Source: Planctomycetaceae bacterium
Lineage (GTDB): Bacteria > Planctomycetota > Planctomycetia > Pirellulales > Pirellulaceae
Assembly (NCBI GenBank): GCA_007121535.1
Contig: SKKK01000094.1
Span: 1-56,710, forward strand
DNA: 56,710 bases
Direction of reading: 5' to 3'
Shown here: positions 8,037 to 17,112 of the stretch, piece after piece
Layout of the letters: each line of letters begins with the position of its first letter
How positions within the stretch are numbered: the stretch's first letter is position 1
The notes under the pieces: model-generated
What the model was told of the DNA's origin: nothing
The model's input: only the letters and a program-made list of their open reading frames with translations
Database searches by the model: none
Made by a program: the position numbers and the translations under genes

Positions 8037-9281
8037 GTGGATTACGAGCTGATTACCAACCAACGAGATCTTCATCGGTTGTGCCGATCGCTTGAAGATG
8101 CAACGGCGATTGGTTTTGACACCGAGTTCGTCTCGGAGGACCGCTATCGTCCTGAATTGTGTCTGATCCAGGTGGCTGCTTCCGGGCGGCATGCGATCGT
8201 CGATCCGTTGGCGATCAAGGACCTGAAGCCGTTCTGGCAGTTGCTGTGCGACGAAGAACGGCAGACGATCGTTCACGCGGGGCGTCAGGAATTGATCTTC
8301 TTTCTGGATGCCATGGGCCGGCGGCCTGCCGGTTGGTTCGATACCCAGATCGCCGCCGGATTGATCGGCTTGGAATATCCGGCGTCTTACGGCACGCTGC
8401 TGCAGAAGCTGTTGGGGCAATCCTTGGGCAAGGGGGAAACGCGGACCGACTGGCGTCGTCGGCCGTTGGCGCCGCGTCAAATCGAGTATGCTGTGCTGGA
8501 TGTTCTGCATTTGGAGCCGTTACAAGCCGTTCTGAGCGAACGACTCGAATCCTTGGCCCGAATGCCCTGGCTGGACGAAGAGATGGATCGCTGGCAGACC
8601 CAGGTCGAGAACGCTGAGAACGGCGAACGTTGGCGACGCTTGGCGGGGTTGTCCAGTCTGGCGCCCAAGACGCTGGCGATCGTCCGTGAACTGTGGTTGT
8701 GGCGCGATGCCGAGGCGGAGCGCATCGATCGACCGCCTCGACGCATCCTGCGCGACGATCTGTTGCTGGAGTTAAGCAAACGCGCCACCCCTGACGTCGC
8801 CGCTCTGAAACTGCTGCGAGGCATGAATTATCGCGACAAACAGCGGCACCTGTCTTCGATTTCGGCTTGCATTCAACGAGCCATCAACATGCCCCCCGAC
8901 ACGTGGCCGACGACGGTCCGGCGCAAATCGGGACGCCCGCGTTTGAACCTGCTGGGACAGTTTTTGGCGACGGCCCTCACCAGCGTCTGCCAAGCGCAGC
9001 AAGTTTCCCCCAGCCTGGTCGGCTCGGTGGAAGATGTCCGGGATCTAATCGCCTGGCACTTGAAGTTGGACGGGTTCGTGGACCGCCAGCCACCGCGTCT
9101 GGCGTGCGGATGGCGAGGTGACGTGGTCGGTCGCTCGATCGAGGACGTTTTGTCCGGCAACATGGCCATCCGAGTCAGCAATCCCTTGGGCGATCATCCC
9201 TTGAGCTTCGAACCTTTGTCAGCCACCACTTCGCGGGGGAAGAACCGACCGATTTCTCCAGGCCAGCAGAATAGTGACTGA
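8037..9281 (+). CDS. rnd: Ribonuclease D homologue (DEDD exonuclease plus HRDC)
   Basis: RNase D is a 3'-5' exoribonuclease that trims tRNA precursors. The 414 residues begin at a GTG (8037) with VDYELITNQ. Exo I is present as FDTEF, and Exo III as YAVLDVLHL. Exo II reads VHAGRQELIFF where the well-studied enzyme has HACSEDLEVF, so the metal-binding aspartate appears replaced by glutamate. An HRDC-like region follows (about residues 210-290), then an additional C-terminal stretch with GRPRLNLLGQFL. It is divergent from the RND exporter gene with about 220 bases between. Whether it is catalytically normal is open because of the Exo II change. Confidence 0.85.
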   Translation: MDYELITNQRDLHRLCRSLEDATAIGFDTEFVSEDRYRPELCLIQVAASGRHAIVDPLAIKDLKPFWQLLCDEERQTIVHAGRQELIFFLDAMGRRPAGWFDTQIAAGLIGLEYPASYGTLLQKLLGQSLGKGETRTDWRRRPLAPRQIEYAVLDVLHLEPLQAVLSERLESLARMPWLDEEMDRWQTQVENAENGERWRRLAGLSSLAPKTLAIVRELWLWRDAEAERIDRPPRRILRDDLLLELSKRATPDVAALKLLRGMNYRDKQRHLSSISACIQRAINMPPDTWPTTVRRKSGRPRLNLLGQFLATALTSVCQAQQVSPSLVGSVEDVRDLIAWHLKLDGFVDRQPPRLACGWRGDVVGRSIEDVLSGNMAIRVSNPLGDHPLSFEPLSATTSRGKNRPISPGQQNSD

Positions 9282-9340
9282 GCGCAATGGCGTCGATCGT
9301 CAGCAACCCGGGGAAAGCTGATTCAGCGAGCGATTGAAGA

Positions 9341-9365
9341 CGACTCCCGCCCCGTTGCGTCCCCC
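9341..9365 (+). repeat. Copy of the CGACTCCCGACCCC repeat family
   Basis: CGACTCCCGCCCCGTTGCGT followed by CCCCC matches 454-479 almost base for base, including the GTTGCGTCCCC tail. Only a single arm is present here. It lies in the 100-bp gap between the RNase D gene and rpsT, which are convergent. Confidence 0.6.
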
Positions 9366-9381
9366 AGATTTAGGCTTGTAG

Positions 9382-9681
9382 CTAGACACTAGCCTCCGGT
9401 TCGTCGGTCGCGGCAGGCTGTTTGATCTTCTTGATGGCGTGTTGCAGACGTGATTTCAGCCGCGACGCCTTGTTGGGATGGATCACGCGACTGGCGCCGG
9501 CGCGGTCCAGTTTCTTCGCGGCCACAACAAATTCCTGCTCGGCCTTTTCCCATTGACCGGCTTGCACCGCTTCGCGGACTTTGCGGACTTGCGTACGCAC
9601 CGATGATTTGGCGGATCGACTCCGCAATCGGCGCACGACGTTCTGGCGCAGGCGTTTCTTGGCGCTCGTTGTGTTGGGCAT
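9382..9681 (-). CDS. rpsT: 30S ribosomal protein S20
   Basis: S20 binds 16S rRNA early in assembly of the small subunit. The 99-residue protein starts MPNTTSAKKRLRQN at 9681, the standard S20 opening, and is rich in Lys and Arg throughout, with the helical body SSVRTQVRKVREAV and the conserved HPNKASRLKSRL near residue 70. A longer in-frame start at 9726 would add 15 residues that are not part of the family. The C-terminal tail is acidic (TDEPEASV). It is monocistronic, as in many bacteria. Confidence 0.96.
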   Translation of the reverse strand: MPNTTSAKKRLRQNVVRRLRSRSAKSSVRTQVRKVREAVQAGQWEKAEQEFVVAAKKLDRAGASRVIHPNKASRLKSRLQHAIKKIKQPAATDEPEASV

Positions 9682-9777
9682 GGTCGGTCGTTTTTCTCCA
9701 CAGACAGCAAAACAATACGCTTCCAAATTGGGTGCGGTCGAACCGGGCCATTTACCTGGCCACGAATTTGGCTATCG

Positions 9778-10617
9778 TCACGGTTCGTCCTGCCCCGCCA
9801 CCGTCGGCGGGAAGAACACGTCAGTTTCGTCGATCTCTTTCAATTTGTCCAGACGTGACCCCACATCTTTATACGAAGAATCCACCGCAACCAACGCTTC
9901 CCAATAATCGATCGCGGAATCGTACAACTTCATCTCGCTGGCCAACAGGCCGGCACGGTACAAGGCCTCCTTGCGGACCAGTTCGTTTGGAGGATTGCGC
10001 TCAGCCAGTTGAGCGGACTGGCGATAGCATTGCAGGGCTTTGGGGAATTGGTTGTATCGCTGCAGGATCTCGCCGATTTCCATGGAAGCTTCCGCGCGAT
10101 GTTCGGGAACCTCCAAGCCCGCTTGCAGTGGTTCCAGGGCTTCGCGAAATTCGCCGTGTGCCTTCCAAGCCAATCCCAGCTTGAAACGCAGGGCTTTATC
10201 CTCGGGAGATCGTTCGCTGCGAACTCGAGCCGTTTCGAATTCCAGTTCGCGCAGCTCCTTTTCCAGCTCGTCAGCGATTTCCAACGCCTCGACCGTCCGC
10301 TGTTGATCGGCGTGCTGTCGAGCCGTTTGAGCCTGCTTCCGGGCTCGCATCAGTTTGACATCTTCCAATTTTTCGCGAATCTGGACTTTCGAGGTGACAC
10401 TTAATGCACGGCTGAGCGTTCGCTGAGCTTCATACAAACGCCCCTCGTCCAAGTAAAATTCGGCTAGCCTCAAGTAGTGATCTTCGTCCTCCGGGTGGTC
10501 GATGATCGCTCGCTCCAGGCGTTGCCGTTCGGTCAGTACGAGCGACTTCGGCTGTTCCGGGGGTTGCATATCGTTGGTTGGCTGGTCGGGTTTCCAGGAA
10601 GAAGATGGATCGTTCAT
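9778..10617 (-). CDS. Tetratricopeptide-repeat protein of unknown role
   Basis: A soluble 279-residue protein with several helical TPR-like units: YLRLAEFYLDEGRLYEAQRT near residue 47, LGLAWKAHGEFREALEPL near 150, and ALQCYRQSAQLAERN near 197. A charged coiled region (KLEDVKLMRARKQAQTARQH, about 78-97) lies between. There is no signal peptide. The N-terminus is disordered and proline-rich (PSSSWKPDQPTNDMQPPEQP). TPR proteins serve as binding scaffolds; no enzyme domain is visible. It is divergent from cobA-hemD with only 76 bases between the starts, so the two promoters must lie close together. Confidence 0.8.
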   Translation of the reverse strand: MNDPSSSWKPDQPTNDMQPPEQPKSLVLTERQRLERAIIDHPEDEDHYLRLAEFYLDEGRLYEAQRTLSRALSVTSKVQIREKLEDVKLMRARKQAQTARQHADQQRTVEALEIADELEKELRELEFETARVRSERSPEDKALRFKLGLAWKAHGEFREALEPLQAGLEVPEHRAEASMEIGEILQRYNQFPKALQCYRQSAQLAERNPPNELVRKEALYRAGLLASEMKLYDSAIDYWEALVAVDSSYKDVGSRLDKLKEIDETDVFFPPTVAGQDEP

Positions 10618-10693
10618 GACTAACTATTCTAGCAGGAAAGATTGCGGCGTACCAAGCCTTGCGAAAGTCGCTCTGGCGTAGTTCAATCCTGCT

Positions 10694-12229
10694 ATGGAAA
10701 GCTCGCCAAATCGTCGCCTTGGAAAAGTGTATCTGGTCGGTGCCGGTCCCGGCGATCCGAATCTGATCACGCTGCGCGCCGTGCGCTGTTTGCAACAGGC
10801 CGACTGTGTGCTGGTGGACTACCTGGTCAACCCGCGAATCTTGCGACATGCCCCCCAATCAGCGGAGATCGTCCGCTTGGGAAGACAGCATGGTGAAAGT
10901 CGATGGAGCCAGGAGGAGATCAATCAGGAATTGGTGCGTCGCGGTTCCCTGGGCCAGGTCGTCGTTCGACTCAAAGGGGGCGATCCACTGGTTTTTGGCA
11001 GATTGGCAGAAGAGACCCGCATGTTGGTCGATCGAGGGATACCGTTCGAAATCGTGCCCGGGATCACCGTCGCTTTCGCGGCCGGTGCTTATGCAGGTAT
11101 TCCGGTCACCCATAGCGAACTGGCTTCTGCCGTGGCCTTGATCACCGGTCAGGAACGCTTCGAAAAACCTGATTCTGCGCTGGATTTTCCATCGCTGGCC
11201 CATTTTCCGGGCACCCTGGTTTTCTATATGGGTGTCACCACCGCACAGCAATGGACCACCCGCTTGATCCAGGCGGGCAAAGCACCGGCAACACCTGCGG
11301 CGATCGTTCGTTGTTGTAGCCTTCCCAACCAGCGTACGGTGCGTTGCCGTTTGGATCAGGTCGCAGATCGGTTGGGCGAAACGCCCGATATCCGGCCTCC
11401 CGCTGTCGTGATCGTGGGGCCGGCCGCCGGGGTCGAAGAAGGGTTCACGTGGTTCGAGTACCGTCCGTTGTTCGGCCAGACAATTATCGTGACTCGTCCT
11501 GAACATCAAGCGGATGTCCTGGCGGATCGATTGGCCGACGAAGGTGCCGACGTTTTGATCCAACCGGCGATCGAAATATGCGGTCCGTCGGACCTGGTGG
11601 CCGTGGATCGATCGATCGCGGAGATCGCCGATTACGCATGGGTTGTGTTTTCAAGTGCCAATGGGGTTCGGCACTATCTCGACCGCATGCTGCACTGCGG
11701 CAGAGACTTGCGGGCGCTGGGGGGCGTCAAACTGGCATGCATCGGGCCGGGCACAGCCCAGGCGTTGAGCCGTTATTTCTTGGCGGCCGATCTCATCCCC
11801 GAGCGGTTTCAGGCCGAATCTTTAGCCGAAGCCTTGTCGGAACGGGTGGCGGGGCGTCGAGTGTTGTTGGTGCGAGCCAGCCGCGGACGCGAGGTGTTGG
11901 CTCAGCAACTTGTTGCCGCCGGCGGCCGGGTGGATCAAGTCGTGGCCTACGTCAGCCGGGATGCACAGCAAGTCGATCCCACGATTCGCAAACGGCTGCG
12001 GCAAGGGCAAATCGATTGGGTCACCGTCACCAGCTCGGCCATCGCCCGATCTCTAGCACACCTGTTCGGGGAAGACCTGAGGCACGCCAGGTTGGTTTCG
12101 ATCAGCCCAATCACCACTGCCACCTTAGCGGAACTCGGCTACCAGGTGGCTGCCGAAGCGGATACGTATACCATGGAAGGGGTAGTAAAAGCGATCCTGG
12201 ACCGCTTATCTGCCGATCGTCAAGGGTGA
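10694..12229 (+). CDS. cobA-hemD: CobA-HemD fusion: uroporphyrinogen-III methyltransferase and synthase
   Basis: Two successive tetrapyrrole enzymes in one chain of 511 residues. Residues 10-250 are a SAM-dependent uroporphyrinogen III C-methyltransferase, shown by VYLVGAGPGDPNLIT, GGDPLVFGR and VPGITVAFAAGAYAGIPVTH. From about residue 262 (GQTIIVTRPEHQADVLADRL) to the end is uroporphyrinogen III synthase. The fusion would make uroporphyrinogen III and methylate it towards precorrin-2, the entry to siroheme or cobalamin. Fused forms are known in several bacterial groups. The ATG at 10694 was chosen because the conserved LGKVYLVGAGPG begins a few residues later. rpmE follows 84 bases downstream on the same strand. 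Confidence 0.92.
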   Translation: MESSPNRRLGKVYLVGAGPGDPNLITLRAVRCLQQADCVLVDYLVNPRILRHAPQSAEIVRLGRQHGESRWSQEEINQELVRRGSLGQVVVRLKGGDPLVFGRLAEETRMLVDRGIPFEIVPGITVAFAAGAYAGIPVTHSELASAVALITGQERFEKPDSALDFPSLAHFPGTLVFYMGVTTAQQWTTRLIQAGKAPATPAAIVRCCSLPNQRTVRCRLDQVADRLGETPDIRPPAVVIVGPAAGVEEGFTWFEYRPLFGQTIIVTRPEHQADVLADRLADEGADVLIQPAIEICGPSDLVAVDRSIAEIADYAWVVFSSANGVRHYLDRMLHCGRDLRALGGVKLACIGPGTAQALSRYFLAADLIPERFQAESLAEALSERVAGRRVLLVRASRGREVLAQQLVAAGGRVDQVVAYVSRDAQQVDPTIRKRLRQGQIDWVTVTSSAIARSLAHLFGEDLRHARLVSISPITTATLAELGYQVAAEADTYTMEGVVKAILDRLSADRQG

Positions 12230-12313
12230 AACGGACGCCCCTTGCCGCGTTGGCCGCTGGAGGCTACAATTCCGCGTTTCAGCCACCAGAAAAATCTCAA
12301 GGGATCAACGGAA

Positions 12314-12574
12314 ATGAAAGAAGGCATTCATCCGCAGTATATGGAAACCGTCGTGACCTGCGGGTGCGGGAATACCTTTACCACTCGCAGCACCCGCAAG
12401 GAACTGAAGATCGACATCTGCAACATGTGCCATCCGTTTTACACGGGGCGTTTGAAGTACGTCGACACAGCGGGGCGAATCGAGAAATTCCAAAAGAAGT
12501 TTGCTGCGGGATCTTACAGCAGTCTTCAACAGCAGGCGAAGAAAAAGGCGGGCAAACCCGCGGTGAATGCGTAG
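12314..12574 (+). CDS. rpmE: 50S ribosomal protein L31
   Basis: L31 bridges the ribosomal subunits. From the ATG at 12314 the protein has 86 residues and begins [20 protein letters not shown], the usual start. The four zinc-ligand cysteines of the C+ form are present (CGC and CNMC, followed by HPFYTG). In-frame codons upstream to 12242 do not look like L31. The C-terminal end is extended with a Lys/Ala-rich tail ([13 protein letters not shown]). It lies upstream of prfA and prmC in the common rpmE-prfA-prmC order. Confidence 0.95.
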   Translation: MKEGIHPQYMETVVTCGCGNTFTTRSTRKELKIDICNMCHPFYTGRLKYVDTAGRIEKFQKKFAAGSYSSLQQQAKKKAGKPAVNA

Positions 12575-12737
12575 CTGCATCGGGCCATCGCTCCGGCGCC
12601 TGTTGTTCGCCAGTCGAGCTTCGGGCTTTCTTTGCGCCGATCGTTCGATGGAAGGGGCGTCGGCCTCGTCCTCGCAGGCTGCCGATCGAAAGGCGAGACG
12701 TGGGTTTGGGCAGCCGTAGTAGGTGGTTGGTCGAACG

Positions 12738-13808
12738 ATGCGCGACATGCTGGACGAAAAACTAGCTCGGTTCGAAGAACTGGAGCGCCAAATGTCCGAC
12801 CCAGCAGTGCAAGCCGATTCAGGGCGAATCTCTGCGGTGGCCCGCGAGCACGGTTCGTTGGCTCGATTGGCGACGAAGTATCGCCGTTTTCTGGCAATGA
12901 ACGACGAAATCCGTCAGCTCCGCGAGATGCTGGGAAGCGATGATCCCGAAGAGCGGGAAATGGCCGAGCTGGAATTGCCCGAGATGAAGGAACGCCGGGA
13001 AGAGTTGTGGAACGAGCTGCTGGAGCTGACCATCGGCGGCCAGGATGCCAACAGAACGCGATGTGTTTTGGAGATTCGGGCCGGCACCGGGGGCGAAGAG
13101 GCGGCTTTGTTCGCCCGCGATCTGTACGAGATGTACAAGAAGCATGCCGAAACGAAAGGGTGGAAGGTCGAGGTGTTCTACTCGAATCCGACCGAACTGG
13201 GGGGGCTTAAAGAGGTTTCTCTGGCCCTCGAAGGCGAGGGAGTTTACCGCGAACTGCAGTACGAAAGCGGAGGCCATCGCGTGCAGCGCGTTCCCGAGAC
13301 CGAAGCGAAAGGCCGCATCCACACGTCGGCGGCGACCGTCGCTGTGCTGCCCGAGCCGGAAGATGTCGAGATCGACTTGAAACCGGATGATTACCGAAAG
13401 GACATCTACCACGCCAGCGGTCCCGGCGGCCAGCACGTCAATAAAACGGCGTCGGCCGTCAGACTGACCCATCACGAGACGGGGATCATGGTCGCGATGC
13501 AGGACGAAAAGAGTCAACACAAGAATCTGGCCAAGGCGCTCCGGATTCTCAAGTCCCGGCTCTACGATCACTTTCAATCCCGGGAAGAGGCCAAACGGGC
13601 TCAAGAACGCAAGACCATGGTCGGTTCCGGAGACCGCAGCCAGCGGATTCGCACTTACAACTTTCCGGAGAACCGCGTGACCGATCATCGCATCAATCTG
13701 ACGTTGTACAAGCTGGATCAAATCTTGGCCGGGAACGTGCAGTTGCTGACCGACGGTCTGATCGATCACGACCGCGACCAATTGCGGGGTTCGATGGATC
13801 TGGACTGA
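12738..13808 (+). CDS. prfA: Peptide chain release factor 1
   Basis: RF1 reads UAA and UAG stop codons and triggers peptide release. The 356-residue protein has the GGQ motif in [18 protein letters not shown] near residue 226, whose glutamine is methylated by PrmC. The tripeptide anticodon region reads [15 protein letters not shown], the PxT type that marks RF1 rather than RF2. The ATG at 12738 ([14 protein letters not shown]) is preferred; another ATG in frame is at 12723. The stop TGA overlaps the prmC start by one base, so the two genes are translationally coupled, and the modifying enzyme is made together with its substrate. Confidence 0.95.
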   Translation: MRDMLDEKLARFEELERQMSDPAVQADSGRISAVAREHGSLARLATKYRRFLAMNDEIRQLREMLGSDDPEEREMAELELPEMKERREELWNELLELTIGGQDANRTRCVLEIRAGTGGEEAALFARDLYEMYKKHAETKGWKVEVFYSNPTELGGLKEVSLALEGEGVYRELQYESGGHRVQRVPETEAKGRIHTSAATVAVLPEPEDVEIDLKPDDYRKDIYHASGPGGQHVNKTASAVRLTHHETGIMVAMQDEKSQHKNLAKALRILKSRLYDHFQSREEAKRAQERKTMVGSGDRSQRIRTYNFPENRVTDHRINLTLYKLDQILAGNVQLLTDGLIDHDRDQLRGSMDLD

Positions 13809-14719
13809 TGGCAGAAACCGAATCCTGGACGGTCGGACGCTTGCTGACTTGGACCGCTGACTATCTGAAACGTCAGGGGGCGGAGACGCCGCGCTTGGAA
13901 GCTGAGATTTTGCTGGCCACGGCCCGCGGGTGCCAGCGGATCGAACTCTACACGGCATTCAATGAACCGGTGGACGAAACGGTTCGCGCCCTGTTCCGAG
14001 ACTTGGTAAAGAGACGGTCTGCGGGCGAACCGGTCGCGTATCTGGTGGGATTTCGTGAATTCTATTCGCTGAACTTCGAAGTCAATTCGGACGTTCTGAT
14101 CCCCCGGCCCGAGACCGAAGATCTGGTGATGCGAGTGGTGGATCTCTGCCGACAGCAGGCGGACGATCGTCCGCCGATTCGCATCGCCGACGTGGGCACC
14201 GGATCGGGCGCGATCGCGGTCTGCGTCGCGCGGCACGTGCCGCGCAGCCGGATCACCGCCATCGATATCAGTCCGGCGGCGTTGGAAGTCGCCGGTCGCA
14301 ACGCCGTGCGGCACCAGGTCGCCGATCGCATCGAGTTGCTGTGCGGTGATCTATTGGCTCCTTTAGCGTCTGAGGCTCGATTCGATTATATCGTCAGCAA
14401 TCCGCCTTACGTCAGCCGCAACGAGTGGGAAGCCCTGAAGCCCGACATCCGCCAGCACGAACCTCGCGAGGCGTTGGTCGGCGGCGAGACGGGCGTCGAA
14501 ATCATCGAGCGGCTGGTCCCTCAAGCGGCGGACCACTTGGTCGACGGCGGCTGGCTTCTGGTGGAGATCAGCCCGATGATCGTCGACGCCGTCAAGTCGG
14601 TTTTTCAAGCCGGCTCGTGTTTCGAGGCGATTTCGGTTCTGAACGACTCGGCTCAACAGCCGCGAATCGCTCAAGCGCGCCGTGTCTCGCGGCAAGTCAC
14701 GTTGAAGGACTCGGTCTGA
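13808..14719 (+). CDS. prmC: Release factor glutamine methyltransferase
   Basis: PrmC (HemK) methylates the GGQ glutamine of release factors with SAM. The 303 residues show a helical N-terminal domain, then the Rossmann methyltransferase core: IPRPETEDLVMRVVDL, the SAM loop IADVGTGSGAIAVCVA near residue 129, and the catalytic NPPYVSRNEW near 198, which binds the glutamine amide. Start ATG shares its A with the prfA stop. Its own stop TGA overlaps the ATG of a 21-codon frame at 14719. Confidence 0.95.
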   Translation: MAETESWTVGRLLTWTADYLKRQGAETPRLEAEILLATARGCQRIELYTAFNEPVDETVRALFRDLVKRRSAGEPVAYLVGFREFYSLNFEVNSDVLIPRPETEDLVMRVVDLCRQQADDRPPIRIADVGTGSGAIAVCVARHVPRSRITAIDISPAALEVAGRNAVRHQVADRIELLCGDLLAPLASEARFDYIVSNPPYVSRNEWEALKPDIRQHEPREALVGGETGVEIIERLVPQAADHLVDGGWLLVEISPMIVDAVKSVFQAGSCFEAISVLNDSAQQPRIAQARRVSRQVTLKDSV

Positions 14720-14784
14720 TGTGGTTTTTCCTGCGGAGATCGCGACGAACTTCAGATACCCCCAGCGAGCAAAACCCTCTCTGA
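14719..14784 (+). CDS. Possible 21-residue basic peptide coupled to prmC
   Basis: An ATG at 14719 overlaps the prmC TGA in the same TGATG arrangement that joins prfA to prmC. It encodes MWFFLRRSRRTSDTPSEQNP plus Leu and ends at TGA 14784. The hydrophobic-aromatic start followed by Arg residues could mark a small membrane-associated peptide. With so short a frame chance cannot be excluded; the support is only the coupling geometry. The remaining bases to 15018 hold nothing else I recognise. Confidence 0.25.
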   Translation: MWFFLRRSRRTSDTPSEQNPL

Positions 14785-15018
14785 GGGATGACTCCCCAAG
14801 CGATTCGTCCGGATTCGCTCGCACGCGCGTCCCTCGGCTCGTTGACGCGAAGCTCATGGTGGTTCGCACACCGATCCCGCTGAGGCAACGATATCGGCCC
14901 GTTGACAACCGGCCCGGCTTGCCGCAACAATCAATCGGGATGCGGAGAGGCTCGCACGGTGCGCGCATCTTACCGGCCGATTCCACGAGAGTTCTTCGAG
15001 CAAGAGACCGTTGGTTCC

Positions 15019-16059
15019 ATGAAATCATTTCCGTTGACAGGGCTTCGCGCCATGGCACCGATCGATGCCCCGGATCCGAAGATCGAGCATCCAACCGACG
15101 TCGTGGTCCGGATGGGCGCGGTGGGTGTCTGCGGGTCAGACATTCACTACTACACAACCGGCCGAATCGGATCCCAGGTGGTCGAGTTTCCGTTTACGGT
15201 CGGCCACGAATGTGCGGGGACGGTCGAACAAGTGGGCAGCCAGGTGACCCATATCCGCCCGGGCGATCGCGTGGCCATCGAGCCCGCAATGCACTGTGGC
15301 CAGTGCGATCAATGCCTAAGCGGACGCCCCAATACTTGCCGATCCATCCGGTTCCTCGGCTGTCCGGGTCAAGCCGAAGGAAGTATGTCGGAATTTCTCG
15401 TCATGCCCGAAGAGAACTGCTTCAAACTGCCAGACGATATGAGCTTGGAAGCAGCAACCATCTCGGAACCACTGGCGATCGGAATTTACGCCGTCCAGCA
15501 GTCTCGACTGGCGGCAGGCGACAAAATCGGGATCCTGGGCATGGGGCCGATCGGGCGCACGGTCCTGTTGCCCGCCATTCGCGGGGGTTGTGCTGCCAGC
15601 TATGCGACCGACAAGATCGACCCACGTTGCGCTGCCGCAAAATCCGCCGGAGCCACCTGGGTGGGCAATCCTCTGGAGCAGGACGTCGTGGCTGCGATCT
15701 TGGAACGCGAACCTCTAGGGCTGGACATCGTCTTCGAATGCTGCGGCCAGCAGGAAGCGATGGACCAGGCCCTGCAATTGTTGCGCCCCGGGGGAACCTT
15801 GATGCTGATCGGCATCCCCGAGGTCGATCGTGTGAGCTTCGATGCGGAAACGATGCGTCGCCGCGAAATCTCGATCGTCAATGTACGACGCCAGCGCGGT
15901 TGCGTCGAAAGGGCTTTGCAGATGATCGATCAGAATCGCGCCGACATCGAACGATTGATCACGCATCGCTTCCCCTTTTCGGACAGTCGAGTTGCATTCG
16001 ATCTTGTCGCCGATTACCGCGATGGCGTCGTGAAGGCGATGATCGATTTCGCCGACTAA
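15019..16059 (+). CDS. Zinc-dependent medium-chain alcohol dehydrogenase (polyol dehydrogenase-like)
   Basis: From the ATG at 15019 there are 346 residues, typical of sorbitol/xylitol dehydrogenases. The catalytic zinc site is seen as GVCGSDIHYY (Cys near residue 38) and the GHECAGTVE motif. The structural zinc lobe has only part of the usual cysteine set: MHCGQCDQCLSGRPNTC gives four cysteines. The nucleotide fold contains GILGMGPIGRTVLL near residue 168. The enzyme would oxidise a secondary alcohol of a sugar polyol with NAD(P). Upstream in-frame codons to 14902 are Arg-rich and unlike the family. The NUDIX gene follows 40 bases later. Confidence 0.9.
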   Translation: MKSFPLTGLRAMAPIDAPDPKIEHPTDVVVRMGAVGVCGSDIHYYTTGRIGSQVVEFPFTVGHECAGTVEQVGSQVTHIRPGDRVAIEPAMHCGQCDQCLSGRPNTCRSIRFLGCPGQAEGSMSEFLVMPEENCFKLPDDMSLEAATISEPLAIGIYAVQQSRLAAGDKIGILGMGPIGRTVLLPAIRGGCAASYATDKIDPRCAAAKSAGATWVGNPLEQDVVAAILEREPLGLDIVFECCGQQEAMDQALQLLRPGGTLMLIGIPEVDRVSFDAETMRRREISIVNVRRQRGCVERALQMIDQNRADIERLITHRFPFSDSRVAFDLVADYRDGVVKAMIDFAD

Positions 16060-16099
16060 CCGGACACCTCTTGCGCGACTGGCCTCGACAGGAAGATTC

Positions 16100-16723
16100 A
16101 TGCTGGAACAAAGTTGGACGTATCTCGGGAATCAGGACGTTTCTGATTATCGCGTCTTTCGTCTTTGTCGAGACCGGTATCGATTTGAACCGACCGGGCA
16201 GGAACGGGATTATGTCGTGATCGATAGCGCGTCCTGGGTGAACGTCATTCCGATCACCCCTGACGGCAATGTCGTGCTGATTCGCCAGTACCGGCACGGC
16301 ATTCGGGACGTGGTGCTGGAGATACCCGGCGGAATGATCGATGGAGCCGAAGCGCCCGAGGACGCTGCCGTCCGAGAATTGCGGGAAGAAACCGGATACG
16401 AGGCGGGAAGTATCCGGCTGCTGGCTCGCGTTTTGCCCAATCCGGCCGTTCAGAACAATTATCTGTACCTGTTCGCCGCCGAAGGTTGCCGCAATACGGG
16501 CCAGACCGCCCCGGATGCGTTCGAATTGATCGAAGTCTTCGAGCGCCCTCTGGCCGATATTCCGGGGATGATCGCCAGCGGCGAGATCGCTCACAGCCTG
16601 GTGATCACCGCGTTTTCGCTGATCGGTTTGGTCAACCCGACGCTAAAGATATCCGCTCCCGCCATCGAAGCCGCCGTCAACCGATCACCTGTTCTTGAAA
16701 ATCTTTCCGGAGGAGGAAAATAG
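16100..16723 (+). CDS. NUDIX hydrolase
   Basis: The 207 residues include a full NUDIX box, GGMIDGAEAPEDAAVRELRE followed by ETGYEAG (about residues 75-101), which binds the metal and the diphosphate. The N-terminal beta-strands (YRVFRLCRDRYRFEPTGQ, VIPITPDGNVVLIRQYRHG) resemble the ADP-ribose pyrophosphatase subgroup. It would hydrolyse a nucleoside diphosphate linked to another moiety, in the cytoplasm. The stop TAG at 16721-16723 is one base before the next ATG, with the ribosome site of the following gene (GGAGGAGG) lying inside this gene's end, so the two are coupled. Confidence 0.9.
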   Translation: MLEQSWTYLGNQDVSDYRVFRLCRDRYRFEPTGQERDYVVIDSASWVNVIPITPDGNVVLIRQYRHGIRDVVLEIPGGMIDGAEAPEDAAVRELREETGYEAGSIRLLARVLPNPAVQNNYLYLFAAEGCRNTGQTAPDAFELIEVFERPLADIPGMIASGEIAHSLVITAFSLIGLVNPTLKISAPAIEAAVNRSPVLENLSGGGK

Positions 16724-16724
16724 A

Positions 16725-17108
16725 ATGACACTCAGCGAGTACTTTCAACAGGCCGAGGGATTTGGCGTCCTTGCGACGACCGACGCAGCCGGTCAAGTCA
16801 ATCAGGCGATTTACGCCAAACCGTATTTCCTGGACCCCGACGATGATACGACGTGCTGCTTTATCATGGCCGAACGTTTGTCGCATGAAAACGTTTGGCG
16901 CAATCCGAGTGCGTCCTATCTGTTCATCGAAGACGGTGGCGAATTTCAGGGGAAGCGATTGTCGCTGCGAGTCGTCGCGGAGGAGACGGACGCGGAAAAG
17001 ATCCGCGAGGTTCGTCGCGGTTTTGCGCCGCCGATCAGCGAGCAGGAAAGCAAGTACCTGGTCTATTTCCACATTGAGGGTGTTCGCCCTCTGCTGGGAT
17101 CAAGGTGA
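16725..17108 (+). CDS. Pyridoxamine 5'-phosphate oxidase-related flavin-binding protein
   Basis: A 127-residue protein with the split-barrel fold of PNPOx-like proteins: MTLSEYFQQAEGFGVLATTD at the start, AIYAKPYFLD, and SHENVWRNPSASYLFIE, which is typical of the FMN-binding barrel. Such small members reduce flavin or F420-dependent substrates or simply bind FMN. The ATG at 16725 is set by GGAGGAGG seven bases upstream; an earlier in-frame ATG at 16695 lies inside the NUDIX gene. The aldo/keto reductase begins four bases after its stop, so NUDIX, this gene and the reductase form one operon. Confidence 0.85.
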   Translation: MTLSEYFQQAEGFGVLATTDAAGQVNQAIYAKPYFLDPDDDTTCCFIMAERLSHENVWRNPSASYLFIEDGGEFQGKRLSLRVVAEETDAEKIREVRRGFAPPISEQESKYLVYFHIEGVRPLLGSR

Positions 17109-17112
17109 ATCG

